From assembly GCA_033675545.1 (NCBI GenBank), contig JAWDGP010000082.1, positions 657,319-721,318 on the forward strand: a DNA stretch of 64,000 nt, written 5' to 3'. Source of the DNA: Elysia crispata. Taxonomy: Eukaryota > Mollusca > Gastropoda > Plakobranchidae. The translations under genes were made by a program, and so were the position numbers. A model generated the notes under the pieces. It made no database searches, was not told the origin of the DNA, and was given only the letters and a program-made list of their open reading frames with translations. How positions within the stretch are numbered: the stretch's first letter is position 1; every line of letters starts with the position of its first letter. Of this stretch, positions 15,101-29,000 are shown piece by piece.

Positions 15101-16978
15101 TGTGGAAAAAAAATCTGATGAAGTCAGTCTAACTTGAATATTTCATAAACAAGAATTATTCCAAAGCTTTACTGTACAAAAGTGACAAATTATGCAAATT
15201 ATACATAAATTGACATGCACTTTGCATTATGCCATACTAATGATTACATCAGACACTTCCAATTGGTCTTAACAAGCACATCAAGGAACTTCAGGACACA
15301 GAAGAAAAAACATCTTAAAAAGACTTCCAAAACTTAAAAAAAAATGGAATATACTATATTTATCATAAAAATAAGGCGCACATGTAAAGTCATGATGAAA
15401 TATTTAAAAGACTGCAAAAACAAAAGTTTTTACAGCTAATCTGGATAAACTTGTAGAAAAAAAAATACATCCACCTATTTGCAACATCCCACAGCACAAA
15501 ATTTCTCTAAAGACATGTCTCGCATCGTAAGAGTCAGTTTACTTTTTTTTTATTATAATGAATAACTGTTCTAGAAATAATACAGTTGTTTGCATGAGGG
15601 AAAAAAATAATACCTAATAGCCATGCTGGCTTCAAAGACTTAAGACTTACTTTGTACTGAAGGCCTTCTATACTGTGATCATCATTTTCTGTTTTCCCAT
15701 CTGGCATATCAATCACTAAGAGATATCCCAGCTGGAAAAATATTTATTGAACTAGGATGTAATTCAATAATTTGAAATCAAAATTTACAAATGTGCCTCA
15801 TATAGTAATAGCGGTTGATAGCAGTTTCTTTAACAAAACAAATATTAAGCTGTTCTTTGAAGCAGATGCAAAAATCTATATTTTGGGATAGATGCATTTC
15901 TTCACCACCAGTTAAGTCTACATAAAGATCCTTTCAGAGCCTGTATTCAAGCTTGTAATACATGAATTCCAGCACCTTACAAAATAAGATGTACCCTTTT
16001 CACAGTATACACAGGAAAATCAAATTAATTGCTTCAAAATTATTCATGTAAAATGTTGGCCATTGGGATTAAAAAAATTGATTAATATGGATTAAACTTG
16101 GAACAATTCAATCATCAAGGTACCTTACATATCTATAAAATCTATTGTAAAAAAAAATGCATTGTATACACACACACACACAAATATATATATTAGATGG
16201 CAATGGAATGTCCAATCACATTTGTTGTCAGCCTATAAGTATTTTATGATAAAGGGCTTGAGCTTTCACAAACTTCAAACTTAAAAATAAATTTACCTGT
16301 GGTAGGTAACTTGCACTGCAATGGTCTATCTCATCACTTAACCCTTCCAGTTCCTCTCTTGCCACTTGATTTAGAATGTCTGGGACGCCATGAAAAAGCC
16401 TCTTTTCTAATGACAACAAGATTTTAAAAGAAAATGTAATTACACAAATTTGAATATAAAATTGATTATATATGGTGTTTCTTTAAAAAAAAATCCATAA
16501 ATTCAAGGCAATCGAATGTCCCTGTTACTTTTTGTTTTAACTCCTGAAGTGAGCAGAATCTGATTTGCAAATAAAGAAAAAGGAATAAGATATCTTTCTG
16601 TGTTACTTCATCAATTGATCAAATTCCTTTTATCTAAAATATACTGCTTCAGTTACTTAGTTATCTAGATCTGATGTGTTGTTGAAAGCAATGTTAAAAA
16701 TGCTTCAAAATGGATGCTGTTAGCAGTTTTGAGAGCAATATCATTTGATTCTTCCATGAAACTTGAAAGATAAAGCACTCCAAATGTATTATGACTATGA
16801 CTCTATATAAGCTAAATAGAGACAAACCTATCTCTGATCTAAGACAAAGTTTTACGAATTTAAAATTTGAAGAGACATCAATTTATAAAATTAAACCTCA
16901 ATCTTTATCAACATCAATATTTAGGTTTCTTTCCAAACAACCACTTTCAATTCCAGATAGGATTCAAACTTGTTTTGG

Positions 16979-17053
<75 letters not shown>

Positions 17054-20000
17054 TACATACAATTACCTATATACAGTGGGAACCTCAAAAACCGAAGCCT
17101 GATTATTCGAATTTCTCATGAACCCAATTTTGCAAGATAGGTTTTTTTTTTTCTCTTTGGCTTTGTTAGAACCGGACTCGTATTTCGAAGTATTTCTGAT
17201 TTGATTCTCTTAATTCGAAGTCGATACCACCTCATAAGGCATCACAAAAGTGCTACATGCATTTCTCAAGCAGCAAGCAATGCCAATCGCTGCTCAAGAA
17301 AGGCTGATCAGTGCGCTAACAAATCAAGAAGGGAGCAGATGCATTAACAATTAAGTGCCAGTAGCAAATCTGTACTGATACTGACAGCAGCGTGGGACGG
17401 GGGAAGGGGAGGGTTGCTCGTTGCAGGCTCAGTACACACTCACTCAATAAGTCTTAGACTGTTATACCTGTTATACACACTTTTGTAATTCAAATACTCT
17501 TAATTCGAAGGTTTAATCCATTCCCATACAATTCAAATTATGAGGTTTCCACTGTAAAATGTTCTACATGGACTGAAATTGCTTGTTTCATTGATTTTGC
17601 TCCAAAACTCATTGCTGCCTGACATTCACCTTGGCTATTTATAAAAAGAGTAAAATAAAATAATATTCAATTACAAATATATAATTTTTATTAGTTATTG
17701 TAAATTGTATACATAGTTTTTTCTTTGATGAGGATTGACAATTCCAAATTATGTTTATCTTTGACTTTGTTAAAATACTGTTGACTGAAAAGCTAATTTG
17801 CTTTGGAAATACCACTCAGATGACCTCACAGTCAACATTTAGTCTCCTCTGTAGGCCAATTAACCCGCATTATTAGTAAAAATAAATTCTATACTTTTTT
17901 GTTGTATCGTTTCATGGTAAAAGAAGGTAGATTTAATAGTTTATCATCAAAACATTGTAAAAACTACAAGTGAGAAAAACGTTTCATTTGAACAGGATGA
18001 TGATATGTTGGTTAGAGAATAAAACACATTTATTTTTTCTTCTTTATTTTTGAGGAAACAAGATAATAAAATGCTCAAGTTATGAAAGTGAGTTCCTACT
18101 GTCATTTTGGCTTTTGTTACTAATATGGTGACACTTTTGTAAATATTTTTAACCTTTTCGAAGCCAGGTGATTAATTTATTGACGTAGTTTCAGTTTGAA
18201 GGTGCTTAAACTAATTTTGACTTCATTTGAAAAAAAAATGAAAACTATCAAAACAGGACAAGATAAGATAATGCAGATCCTTTTAAATGACGACAATATT
18301 TCTGACAAAGAGTTATTACTAAACATTCTGTGTAACACTTAATGTGAACTTAAGTCTGTAGTCCTCTGTATTTTTGTGTTATTTTTGTTTTAACTCTTAA
18401 TGAGGTAGAGTTCTGCAAGCCACAATATAATTTATGTTGTAAGATCAAAACTTTTGTCCTTTTTTTTTTTTTTTTTCGGAAATGCATTTTTCCACAACAT
18501 TCCGGAAAATTTTGCTTTTATTAAAATTGTCTCAAAAGCAGTCCTCAGCAGCAGTGGGTAGGTTGAAATTTTGAATTTGAAAAAAAGTGCACTTGATTTA
18601 GATAAAATCATGTTTGTTACTATTTCAAGTGAACCAAAAATTTATATCTGCCCAGAAAATGACAATTCTGTTCTTTTAAAACTTACAGATATTGTCTTAT
18701 ATTGCCACTGAAAAACACATTGAAACTTTCAAAAGTGCAGTGTGCTTACTCAATGATTTTACTCAGTTATAAGTCATATTTCAAATTCTAAGGGGCTCTT
18801 TTCTTTCTTCTTTAGCAAATTATTGCCATCATGGTATCTCAAATACCAAAGAAGCACCTATGGAGTTGGAAAATAAATGCAAGATAATGGCAAGAGCCAA
18901 GAGAAATTGACATGTTTACCCACATTTTAACATCCCAACTTTGAATTCTTGGTCTATTATAACAAAATTTGATGAAGTCTCTTTTGCTCTCAATATAATA
19001 AACTTCAACTAGTTTGAAGAAACCTTACTTGCATCTAAATTTTTGTCCACATGAGCCTTTATTACAAATTTCTTGAGCTTTTTAGATTCTTCAAAATCAA
19101 TCTGAAAAAAAAATCAGATGTGTTTATGTGGATTAAAAATGTTACAAGATGTATACCATGAAAACTTCAAAAGATTTGCAATTTGCTGTTTTACATATTT
19201 TTTTAATGAATTCTCATTTCTTGAGCTATTCAGAAAAGCTCCACTGTTCCTCTCTTTTGATAATCAATAAATTTTTATTAATAAAAAAAAGTTTAGAAAT
19301 ATAATTCTAGCTGCAAGAGGTTTAAAGTGTAATGAGGACTAAATTTCTAAAGAAAATCATTTTTACCAACTTGCTGAAATCATTCTTCTTTATTTCTAGA
19401 GCTTTATTGAGAAATCAACAATATATAAAATGATGGAGGATTTGAGATGTTAGATATTCTTTAAAACTCAGGCCATTTAAAATCAGTTGACATGTTTTGA
19501 GTATCCAGTGGAAAAGATTTAACGGGTGCTCCAAGTAATATTAAAAAAAATTCCTACTGTTCGGTGAATTAGGTTTGCACATCGCTGTAGATCTTCAGTG
19601 AAGGCAGCAGCAATCTAAAATAGAGAGAGTCAAAAAGAAGTTCAAATGTGCGCATTATAAGTGAGTTTGTAAAAACTTTCTCAGCGAGTCCCAATTCAAC
19701 CCAAATTGTGCAGAGGCCAGCAAATTATTATGGTTTTCAAATACCCAGTAGTCACTTTTCAATATTCTTTTTAACCAAGATGCTGATTCTTCCTTCATTT
19801 TTTTTTTTTGTAACCATAGCTGATTCTGATTGATATCACTTTCACTGGAGCAAAATTAAGTTTATTATAAAAAAATTCTGAATCATTAGCTAACTTTTCA
19901 GGGTTTTCTTTCAAAGCCCACCCCCATATAAATCAAAAGCTCACTTAAGCATCTCACTCTGCAACTTTCCTTTTTCATAAAAAAGCAAGTATAGATACTT

Positions 20001-23000
20001 AAAAGCATGATGGTTAAACCTTGTGAAATATGTCCACACTCTGAGGCTGAGCCCTTGAAATTTTTCCAATGTAGAAAGCATGATAGATCGTCTGAAAAAT
20101 TAAAAAGAAACTTAAACATGAAAAAAGTTATAGAACTTTCAAATGCACCAAATTAATGGACTGGGCAAATTTTTATTTAAAACAAAATCAATTCTGTTCT
20201 TAATTTTCAACTAAATAAAATCGATGAAGGGAAGAAAAGTCATCAAATGTTAGTTTGCTCGATATTTTACTACCCATCGAGTGTCTGGTCCCGTGGCTCA
20301 GGGTGTTGCGGGCACGACACATCCCGATCCGTGGGGTGGTTAGCTCCGATCCGAGAGCCTAAAGTAAAGTTAAATCTAGGGATCTGGTACTGGATGAAGG
20401 CGACGGCCCTCAAGTCATCGAGTAGAAACTGAAACGGCACACCCCTAACACTCCCTGGCACCTTTGTAAATGCACACACACAAACATACCCACACGCCAC
20501 CTGTCCATAGTCTACAATATTACACATATCCTTTGGCTTAGTGTCCGTCATATCTAAAGTTTAAAATGTAGATTAGACTTTGGCTGCCTCAGTCTTGGGA
20601 TGCATAGAGTAGAAAATAAGTTCTAAAGGGGGAAAGAAGCAGGCCAGAGGCTTAATGAGTGGGGTTGGGCCTAGATAAAGGCGGTAACAAAAGAACTATT
20701 TAATACCACAATTAAACCCAATTTAAAAAAAAAAACTGACTGAAGTAAAAACTTTATAATTTGTTGATGTTTTCTGTTATCATTTCATTACTGCAACTTG
20801 CAACTTACTCCTTCCTCTTCCTCTCCACCATCCCCCTCCCATAAATTTCCATTGCGCAGCACTGACCCTCGAGGCCAGAGAGTCGTGTTGACTGCTGAGT
20901 GATGTCTGATGGGAAGGTCTATCATAAACAAAAAATTGTCGCCTACTTGTCTGCACGCCATGAACGATGTTATGCATAGAATCAGTTTGAAATTGACGGT
21001 ATGCATGTGCCGAAGAGAAGCTAGCATGGAACCCACGGCACTGCACAGTATCCGTGGATCTACCCGATGTGACTTCAGTGTTGCTGCTTTCCGCGAGTAG
21101 GGTACTGTGCCATGCGGATGGCCTCAGCACTAATAATAATCCTTTGACTTCAGCTTTTCCCTTGAACCAATATGTCTAAGGGAATACCTTGCATTGCCCT
21201 ACTGAATTTACAAACATTACTCGTGGAGAAAATTCCATACAAATTGCATCTTGCAGAGTAAAAAATTATCTCTTAAATTTTGGCCCAATTAGCAATGAGT
21301 TTTAAACAATAAAAATCATGCCTTTACCTTACTAAGAATATTCCTCACATCCTTCTACATCAAAACTGTACAGCATGCCATGAAGTTGTTGCTAGACTCT
21401 CATATTCATATTCTTCATATGGCATATTGCAAAAATATTTTTGAAAAAATAGTCAACTAGTAATAAAAACAAATATTTTAAACATAAGCAAGATCACTTG
21501 TAATCAAACATAACACATTCATACAATTACCTTATACAGAGCTTCCAAGTCTCCTACTGTTGCTTGAGCTTTGGACATTCGCCACAGAATTTTCTGGATT
21601 TAGAAAATTTGGTATGATTGTGCATCTATGTATTTGTGAGAGAATAGGGAGGAGGAAGGGAAATTGTTCTTTTAATCTATGAGTAAAGATTTCATATTGA
21701 ATCCATATTTTAGATCTACATCATTGGTTTTGTGCAAGGTAGCACAAACTTACAAATCATCATCATTCTGATTAAAGCTAAGTTACAAAAATAACTTGAT
21801 CAGTGATAAAGACTAGAACAAAATATTTACAGCAATAAGCAACATACAGGAAGCACAAAAAAGAAATAAACGTGATCATTTCTTTTTCTCATACTGGTAA
21901 ATATTTGATGTGTTTTAGGCAGCCATGGAGACAGGAAACAACATCCATGTTTCGAGGGGTCACAAAGAAAGATACTGCATTGTGTCTTTGTCCCAGCAAT
22001 GCTGCATTCTTCACAGGACGCAGGAACCATTGTCTGCAAAGGCAAAGACAATACATTATCTGCAAAACTATTCTCCATAATGAGAATAAACTCAAAGTAA
22101 TGGTCACCCATTGGTATTTCTATGTTTGTTTTCCAAGTTTTTTTTTAACATATTATTATTAGTTGCAGAATAGTGGCCGAAAGATCAAAGTCTCAGATTG
22201 CATTATCTGCTTAATTAAAATGCAGAGATTTAAAATATTCATAGTTTTTCAAGATGCCTTTTTTCATATGTCTACTCGCCTAATTTTACTGCACTTTATA
22301 TCAATCAAAGTCTTTCTGGCATTCCAAAAACTGTATCCTCTCCCTCATTCAGCACTATTTAACTTTCTCTTATTCATGTAGAACACTCCAAAAGTTGTGT
22401 TCCATCAATGGTAAATATAATGGTTTGGCTGAAATTGGGGCAAATGCTCAGAATTGGATGCCAAAACATACAAAAAAGCTGTGTAAATACCTATTTAAAG
22501 GCCACCTCCGTGGTGTCGACTAATGTGTAACAGTTTGGTGTAGATTAGGAAATTATGGAAAAAAATTATTTTCTTTTGTGCGGATAATGAGAGATGTACC
22601 CAAGCAAATATTGTATGCAAATTACATTCGTTCTATGCGTAACTTAAAAAACAAACTTTAAAAAAATAACATGCAAGTTTCAAGCAACCTGCTGAGAGTG
22701 TCTGAATTCCCTCCCTGGATTACAGTTTAACAACTCATTTAAAACCTATTCACTGTGATTCATAATCTCTATTTAATTCAGATCATCTCAATGTAAACTT
22801 TTACATGCTTTGAACTATAAGCCAGCCACTCCCTTTGTCATTCAGGACACCCATATCCACACATTTGCATGGAAAGTCGAGCAGATTTCCTTCAAATTAT
22901 CTGAGGAATTTTTGATTTGTTCAAACATTTAAGGGCAATAATTATATCTGTAAATGAATAACAGATTTACTTTATTATATGTTGTTGTCAAAGAAATCAG

Positions 23001-23001
23001 A

Positions 23002-23044
<43 letters not shown>

Positions 23045-26000
23045 TAAAAAAGAAAGGAAATTAAAATGGATTTTTTAAAATAAAACTTGCATTTAATACT
23101 TTCTAAACATTTTCCTTTTTGCATACTTTTCTTGCCACTACTCTCTCCTTCATTCTATACCTTCACCTGATATTCCATTTCAATCTCCTATTGTGCTTAC
23201 CCTGAGATCCTCTTTTCTGTTTCGCCCTATCCACTCTGCATAATTTCCTCCCCTTGATATTCTCCTTTTTCTCTTTGCCCAGGTGTTTCCTTTCTGCACT
23301 CCCAGTCCTTCTTATGCTTGGTTACATCTTCTTTTTCTCCTTCCAATTCTCTCCACATCTTCTAATCCTTTCCCCCCAAGTTTCTCACTTTTCTTGCTAA
23401 TGCTATTGCCCTATTAATCCCTTTTGTATGGTAAATTCTAGGTCTAAGTCAAACCTAGGTTAGGAGGTCAATAAGAGTTAATACTTTTTGTTACTGAATA
23501 ATCTTATACAGAGACATGTCTTTCTGACAAGCCAGGGATCGGCCTACTGATCTTACCACCAGATGACCCAGCAAAAGGATTGAATTTGAACCTCCCTATA
23601 TTCAAGGCAACGTTCTACTTACTGAGCTATCTGGCATTCTAACCATCTTCATCTTAAACTCATCAGCTTTTTACACCCATGTATCGACTGATTCAGCAAG
23701 AGGTGAGCCAAGATGGGTTTAGAAGACAGCACCCATATCTTGCACAGGCAGCATGGATAGAATTTATCTACAATCAGTTTCTTTGAAGTCCAAGTAACAG
23801 ATATACCTAAAAGGCCCTTATAGACACGTGGCGTCAATTGTTTTGGATTGCAAGATATGGGAAGAAAGAGGAGCACAGCTCTAGGTGTCAACTCGGGAAA
23901 AAGACTAGAGCATTAAGTGACATATTTTGTCTACTCAGACAAAGAGAGGGGCAGAGCCTGTATCTGTTAAAAATGAATATTTCATCTGATAGCCTAAAAG
24001 TAAAGTTTATCCCTGCAATTTTTTTTGTTGTGAAAAATATGTAACATGCACTTATTTTTAAATGTGCGCTTCAATCTCACATATTTTGTTGGTAAATAAT
24101 TTAGAAAAGCAATAGATATATAAATGGATTGGGATTCATATGGAAGAGACTATATTTTCATTTATTGAATAGTCTTCAATATCATCTTTAAAGGTTATCA
24201 GAAATTATAAATCTGTATTACAGACAACATCGTATTTACTTCTTATAGAGGTCACCTATTTAAGATTTATCTTTATTATCAAGTTTCAAACTCTGAGAAC
24301 ATGTGCTTACACACCAATTAAAAAATTACTTTATCAATTCTTTTGCATTTTTATCTCTAGATAAGATTTATTGGCAATCTTGGAGGAAGGAAAATTATTC
24401 AGTGTGTTTTTTTCTTTTAAATTTTACATTGTTATATTTTTAGGAATCTACATGCAATAGAACTACATGGGCTATTTGAATTATCATTTTTTATTTTAAA
24501 GAATTTAATCTTCAGAACATTGCAAAAAAATGGAAAACAAAAAAGAACTGATATCCAAATTAAAATTACCGAAGCATTCTAGCCCCAATGGATGATTTGC
24601 ATCTGTTGAGAATACCTGAACAATATAATAAATGTTATCAATGAAAATAACTCGATAACATCTCCATATTTTCTTTATTAACCTAGCTGGCTTTTTATTT
24701 TTAGGTTAAATAGATCTAGCTTGCAGTGAATCTAGGGTGTAAAATAATTCAATGAAGGCGCAGACCATTTTTTTAAACTGTTGATCAATTATAAAACCTA
24801 TTTACTTAAAGTAAAATTTTCCAACTTTCTTATTCTTTTGAAGAGAAATGCTCTCAGTTGATGTCAATACAATTTCCATCTTACATCAAATGCAACAAGA
24901 TAAGAACATGATCAGATTGACAGTCACATAAGACAGAAAGAGTGGCAGAAGCAGTGGAATTAACAATGGATCAAGAATTTGATGAAAAGGATAACCAAAG
25001 ATACCACAGCATGGTACTTAAATGATGAGGAGGCATTGTTTACTTATTTTTTAAGAAAAGACATCCATCTCTGTTTTACTATCCTTAAATATTGAATAGG
25101 ATTACCTTTCATGCATTATAATTTTTTTAATGTAAAAAAATATGGATGATAATACGAATTTTATACCAAATAAACTGAGGCCTTCTTTTCCACTGCTCCC
25201 TCCAAACTTGTAAACGGATGGATGCACCTCAGTGTCAAATATGTTGAGAGCCATGTAGGTCATTGTGTCAATCTGAATATAGTTTTCTCTGAAACAGTTT
25301 ACATAGGGAATAATATTGAATAACAAGTCTATTTATGTTGGAATGTTTGAGATAATTGAAACAGTTGGAGCTTTCTAAAATGTCAAACTTAAGGAAAAGA
25401 TTCCTAGAAAGTGGACTCCATTGTACATCAAACAATATAAGCTTTGACTTACACAATTTTTTACTTTAATTGATCGGGTTTTAAATAAATATAGCAGAAG
25501 CAAAAGCAAAAGCAATAAGGGAAGTACTAATCTCAAATAAATTATAGCTGTTTTTGTCCAAACTCTTGAAGGTAGAAGCAAGGGAGAACGATCTGAGCAC
25601 TTCTCCTGCTTTACTCTCCAACAAACATGATGCTGCCCTCTTATAGACCCCATCACACAGTGGCATATCCAAGATTGATACAGCCAAAGATAGATTTAAA
25701 TTATTCTAACATAACAAAACATTAACACAGAGGCCAAGAGAATACTTAAAATCATTCAGAAGAAACAGTGGTTAAGCAAATTCTCCTATTAAACAAAATT
25801 AGCAAATATCGAAACTTCCAATGGTCACATCAATCACTCATCTTTAAAATATAAAGAGGACATGACAGATTAAACTGCCATAAGTAAACCAAGCTTGGTT
25901 TTACAACTGATCTGTGTTCTTGTCCTACAGCTCTATTATCACAGAGTATATACTGCTACTCCAACTACAATATAATGAGGAGTTTAATATAGTATGAGGT

Positions 26001-29000
26001 TAGCTTCTAGTGCTGGGGCTATCGACAAGGATCGGTACCCTACCCGTGGCACGCAGCGTCACTCACGGCACATCGAGTAGATTCATGGATCACGATACTG
26101 TGCCATGCTGTGCCATGGGATTCATGCTAGCTTCTCAACGGCACATGCGTACCGTAGACTTCAAACTGATGCTATGCGTAAAAATAACATCCTGCGCGGT
26201 GTGCAGACAAGAAGGCAACAATTTTTTGTTTGTTATAGACCTTCCCGCCAGACATCACTCAGCAGTCAGCAAGAATCTCTGGCGGCGGGGATCAAGCCTG
26301 CACAAGGGAAATTTAGGGGAGGGGAAAGGTGGAGAGGGAGAGGAAGGAGTAGGATGCAGTAATAAAATGATAACAAAAAACATCAACAAAATAGTCAGTC
26401 CTCACAGAATTAGCCGCTATCAATGCAGGGTTTCTTTCTGGCAAACTACAACAGTCTCTTCATTCTTCTCTGCCTGGTGGATTAGAATCATCCTCTCTTT
26501 TTTGCTTTGTATTTACTCATTACATTGCTGTCCCTAAGGCTTATTGTACTTTAAAATAACGAGTTAATACAGTAGTCTCCGGATAAAAGCACGCCAGTTA
26601 AAAGTACGCTTCGGTTAAATACACGCTGAAGAGGTCTGACCGATTTTTTACTATGTAATCGGTATACTCTAAACGCACGCTACATCGCCTAAACGCACGC
26701 TTTGAAATTATTAAATCGGAATTGCTTACTGTACCCGGTAGTAAAGTGGACGAAATATCCACGCTATTACGGCACATAGCAGCCTGAAAACCCTGCTACC
26801 ATGCTTACACACATCATACCGGTACACGAAAGGGAAGGGGTGGAGGACAAAGGCTGTACATCAGTATCGTCGTATAGATCTAAACACACAATGCCCTCTA
26901 CCTGGGCCATGGGATCGGCCATAAGCTTGGAAGGGTAGGGAGGGGAGAGTTGGAGTGGAGCACAGGCAAGGTGATGCAATTTTCGCTGCTTTGTGTCTGC
27001 CTGGTCAGATCTATCCATTACGGCTAGTATCCTCTCCCCTCCTCCCTCGCTTTTTGGTTGCATCATCTGTGTAAAACAAGTCTAGTCATAGTCAAAATTG
27101 GTCATTCACTCATTGCGATTTCATCCGTCAGTAGCGTTGTGCAGTCTTCACTCTCAGAGTCTAGTCTCTTTTTTCATCGACAAACTCGATAAGACACATA
27201 ATGTCTACTCACAAGACATTAACGTTGGAAACACAATTGTCAATGTTGTTCCTTCTTACGAATTTCGTTATTTTAATGTTCTTTAATAAAAACAAAGAAA
27301 AAAAAAATAAAACAAAAATAAAAGAACCCAAAACGTCGCTGAACTCAAAGGTTTAATAACCTCCCTTTCACGCCAAATGTGTGTATAATCAAGGGAAATA
27401 ACCCTGCATTTTTTCATTACTTTTTATAAAGACACGCATCTCCTAAACGCATGCTATTGAAGCCTCCTGAGGACCGTGCGTTTATCCGGAGACTACTGTA
27501 CTATTTCAATGAAATTGTTCTCTGTTAATTAAATAATCATTTTTCCATCTGTTTGCATTCTTGTTTAACGAGCAAAATCTAGTTGCTGCTGCTCTTTAAT
27601 TGTTCTTTGAATTTTAATACTTATTAAAATTTAATTGCGATAGCACACTCAGGTTATAATTTTTATTATTGTAATTAAAAAAATAACAACAGATTCATGT
27701 TATAATTATGTTTCATTAATTGTAAATGCATAACCTATTGTTTTGCATCAGCTCTGCTTACATGTCACTGTTTTACTTCCTTAAATTATTGAGATTTTGT
27801 TTACGTCAGTTTATTTTTAAATTGGATTTTAATTGCGGTGTTCAAAAGTTCTTTTGTTACCGCTTTTATCTAAGCCCAATCCCGCTATTTAAGCCTCAGG
27901 CCAGCTTTTTCCCCTTTACACTATGCAGCCGAAGTCTAATCTATATTTTTAGATATGACGAACACTAAGCAAAAGGATGTGTGTGATAATGTAGACTGTG
28001 GACACACTGCATGTGGGTATGCATAGGTGTGTGTGTTTACAAAGGTGACGGGAAGTGTAAGGGATGAGCCCTTTCAGTTGCTACTCGATGACTCTAGAGC
28101 CGTCGCCTACATTTAGTACCGAGTCCCTAGATTTAACATTAGGCCTTCCGATCGGAGCTTACCGCCCCACGGACCAGGATGAGTCGTGCCACGGATCAGG
28201 ATGTGCTGTACCACGGATAGGGATGTGCCTTGCCTGCGGCACCCTAAGCCACGGGACCCGATACTCAACGGGTAGTAAAATATCGAGTAGACCCCACCAC
28301 CACTGCCTTCAAAGGAAACTATAAACCTGTCCATTTAGCACACAGCCAAGAAGGATAGAGAAAGAAAGAAAACATGAAGTCCTTTGCATTAAGGGCAACA
28401 TTTTAAAAAGAACACACCATAATAAATTTTAAAAGAGGGATTTAAATTTCAATCATGACAACGAGTTTGAAGGCCACACTATACCTCTCATGAGTTGAAG
28501 GTTTTTAAATTTAAATAATTATTTTTCTACAAACTTTTAAAAACAAACTCACAATGCAAAAGTACGGAAACCTAAAATAGGGACAGAAGTGAGACTATCC
28601 TCCAGCTCCACACCAACTCGGTTCCTTTCCAAATACTTGTGCAGTCCACCTATGGCACGAACCTGAATTTGATTTGAAAAAAGGTAAAAAGATGAAAATC
28701 CCTGATTTGAATTTATTGATTAACAGATGCAAAGAAAGCAGATATTGGTTTTCAATCTTTATCCTTAATGTCAACAAATTTTGGCTGCTTATAGTGGGGC
28801 AAATTTGCAGGGCTATTACAAAGTTTTAAAAGCTTTTTATTAAATTATTAACTATGAAAATATGATCAGTGAAAAAAATCATGGGACTAAAGACAAAATC
28901 CTATATAAGATCTATAGCCTAGTAATAACCTGGACCAAAATATTTTTTTTATTAAAAGCAAATCATTGACAGGCTGCAAATTGCACAAAAAATAATCAGT

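Noticed and set aside
20247-21130. Several 60-116 residue frames in repeat copy A
   Set aside because: Frames occur on both strands, are not preserved in copy B and resemble no protein.
26767-27066. 99-residue frame inside the 929 bp TIR element
   Set aside because: It lacks transposase motifs; probably chance.
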